A DNA stretch of 64,000 nucleotides from Alphaproteobacteria bacterium (GTDB lineage Bacteria; Pseudomonadota; Alphaproteobacteria; CALKHQ01): positions 310,001-374,000 of the forward strand of contig JAWKYB010000003.1 in NCBI GenBank assembly GCA_041396705.1, in the 5' to 3' direction. Below, in pieces: positions 63,667-64,000 of the stretch; within the stretch, counting starts at the first letter, position 1, and every line of letters begins with the position of its first letter. A program made the position numbers and the translations under genes. The notes beneath the pieces are model-generated. The model worked only from the letters and a program-made list of their open reading frames with translations. It made no database searches and was not told the DNA's origin.

Positions 63667-64000
63667 TCAGGCCATCGCCTCCAGCGGCACATAGTCCATG
63701 TCGAGCCCGAAGATGCGGGGGCCCCACACCGCCAGCGCCTCGGGCGTGCGCATCACCGGCGGCACGCTGACGCCGACCACCTTGACCCGCTGGCCGTATT
63801 TCAGCCCGTCGGCGGTGATCGGCTCGGCGGTCTCGCGGTCCAGCACGCAGATCAGGTCCGGCGCCATCGCCAGCGTGCGCGCGCCGATGCGGGCGTGCAG
63901 ATACTCGTTCTGGAACACCACCTCCATCCGCGTGTCGCTGCCGTCCAGCGCCTGCAGCACCAGCCGGCCGATGGCGAAGCCGCGGGTGGTCTCGCGCAGC
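63667..64000 (-). CDS. DUF917 / S-methyl-thiohydantoin desulfurase-like protein (copy C, N-terminus beyond window)
   Basis: The C-terminal 110 residues of a third DUF917 protein; the frame is open to the right edge. RETTRGFAIGRLVLQALDGS, APDLICVLDRETAEPITADG and YGQRVKVVGVSVPPVMRTPE match copies A and B. It ends ALAVWGPRIFGLDMDYVPLE then AMA. It is the first visible gene of the cluster in transcription order, just before the creatininase gene. Confidence 0.85.
   Translation of the reverse strand, partial: LRETTRGFAIGRLVLQALDGSDTRMEVVFQNEYLHARIGARTLAMAPDLICVLDRETAEPITADGLKYGQRVKVVGVSVPPVMRTPEALAVWGPRIFGLDMDYVPLEAMA

Overview
The window looks like a chromosomal segment of a very GC-rich alphaproteobacterium, probably near Rhodospirillales or Geminicoccales. 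The evidence is the gene block rlpA-dac-tmk-holB-metG-tatD-MBL-mazG on one strand, an SOS imuA gene, a smoEFGK-type polyol ABC operon, homospermidine synthase, a DUF983 protein and frequent Tat signals. Codon use and GC are even across the window. I see no transposase, integrase, phage structural gene or CRISPR array.

Layout. 0-0.6 kb: the start of imuA (minus), a LexA-type box and a near-perfect parS site. 0.6-14 kb: methylthioribose-1-phosphate isomerase, a Tat-exported multicopper oxidase, a beta-carbonic anhydrase, a GNAT acetyltransferase, an FGGY kinase with a FucU mutarotase, a ferritin-like protein, a caspase-like/MORN protein, a coiled-coil HhH protein, an OmpA protein with repeated BON-like units, and tRNA-Asn. 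14-25 kb: DUF983, a MshEN-AAA ATPase, YbjN, an L,D-transpeptidase, glycerol kinase, an RraA-like protein and a zinc-ribbon/membrane pair. 25-33 kb: the conserved mazG...rlpA housekeeping block. 33-44.6 kb: an SDR/cupin-dioxygenase pair, cytochrome c, a second ferritin-like protein, an AhpD-like protein with an AraC regulator, a beta-lactamase-fold hydrolase, homospermidine synthase, a RelE-UvrD fusion, a PAS protein and tRNA-Ser. 45.8-52 kb: a complete sorbitol/mannitol-type ABC operon with its SorC/SmoC-type regulator and a polyol dehydrogenase.

52-64 kb, all on the minus strand, is the most unusual region. It holds three DUF917 (S-methyl-thiohydantoin desulfurase-like) genes, one cut by the window edge; a hydantoinase/oxoprolinase subunit; a creatininase-fold amidohydrolase; an Asp/Glu/hydantoin racemase; and a polyamine-type ABC importer with two tandem Tat-exported binding proteins. 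I read this as an uptake and ring-opening pathway for an unknown hydantoin-, thiohydantoin- or creatinine-like cyclic amide. The substrate is inference.

Sequence quality matters here. Many conserved genes, including the normally essential metG, are broken by one- or two-base indels. These concentrate at 4.0-6.3, 25.4-29.1 and 42.3-43.7 kb, with isolated cases elsewhere. Protein similarity continues in another frame after each break, so indel errors in the assembly are more likely than mass pseudogenisation. Start and end coordinates of such genes are given for the reconstructed gene.
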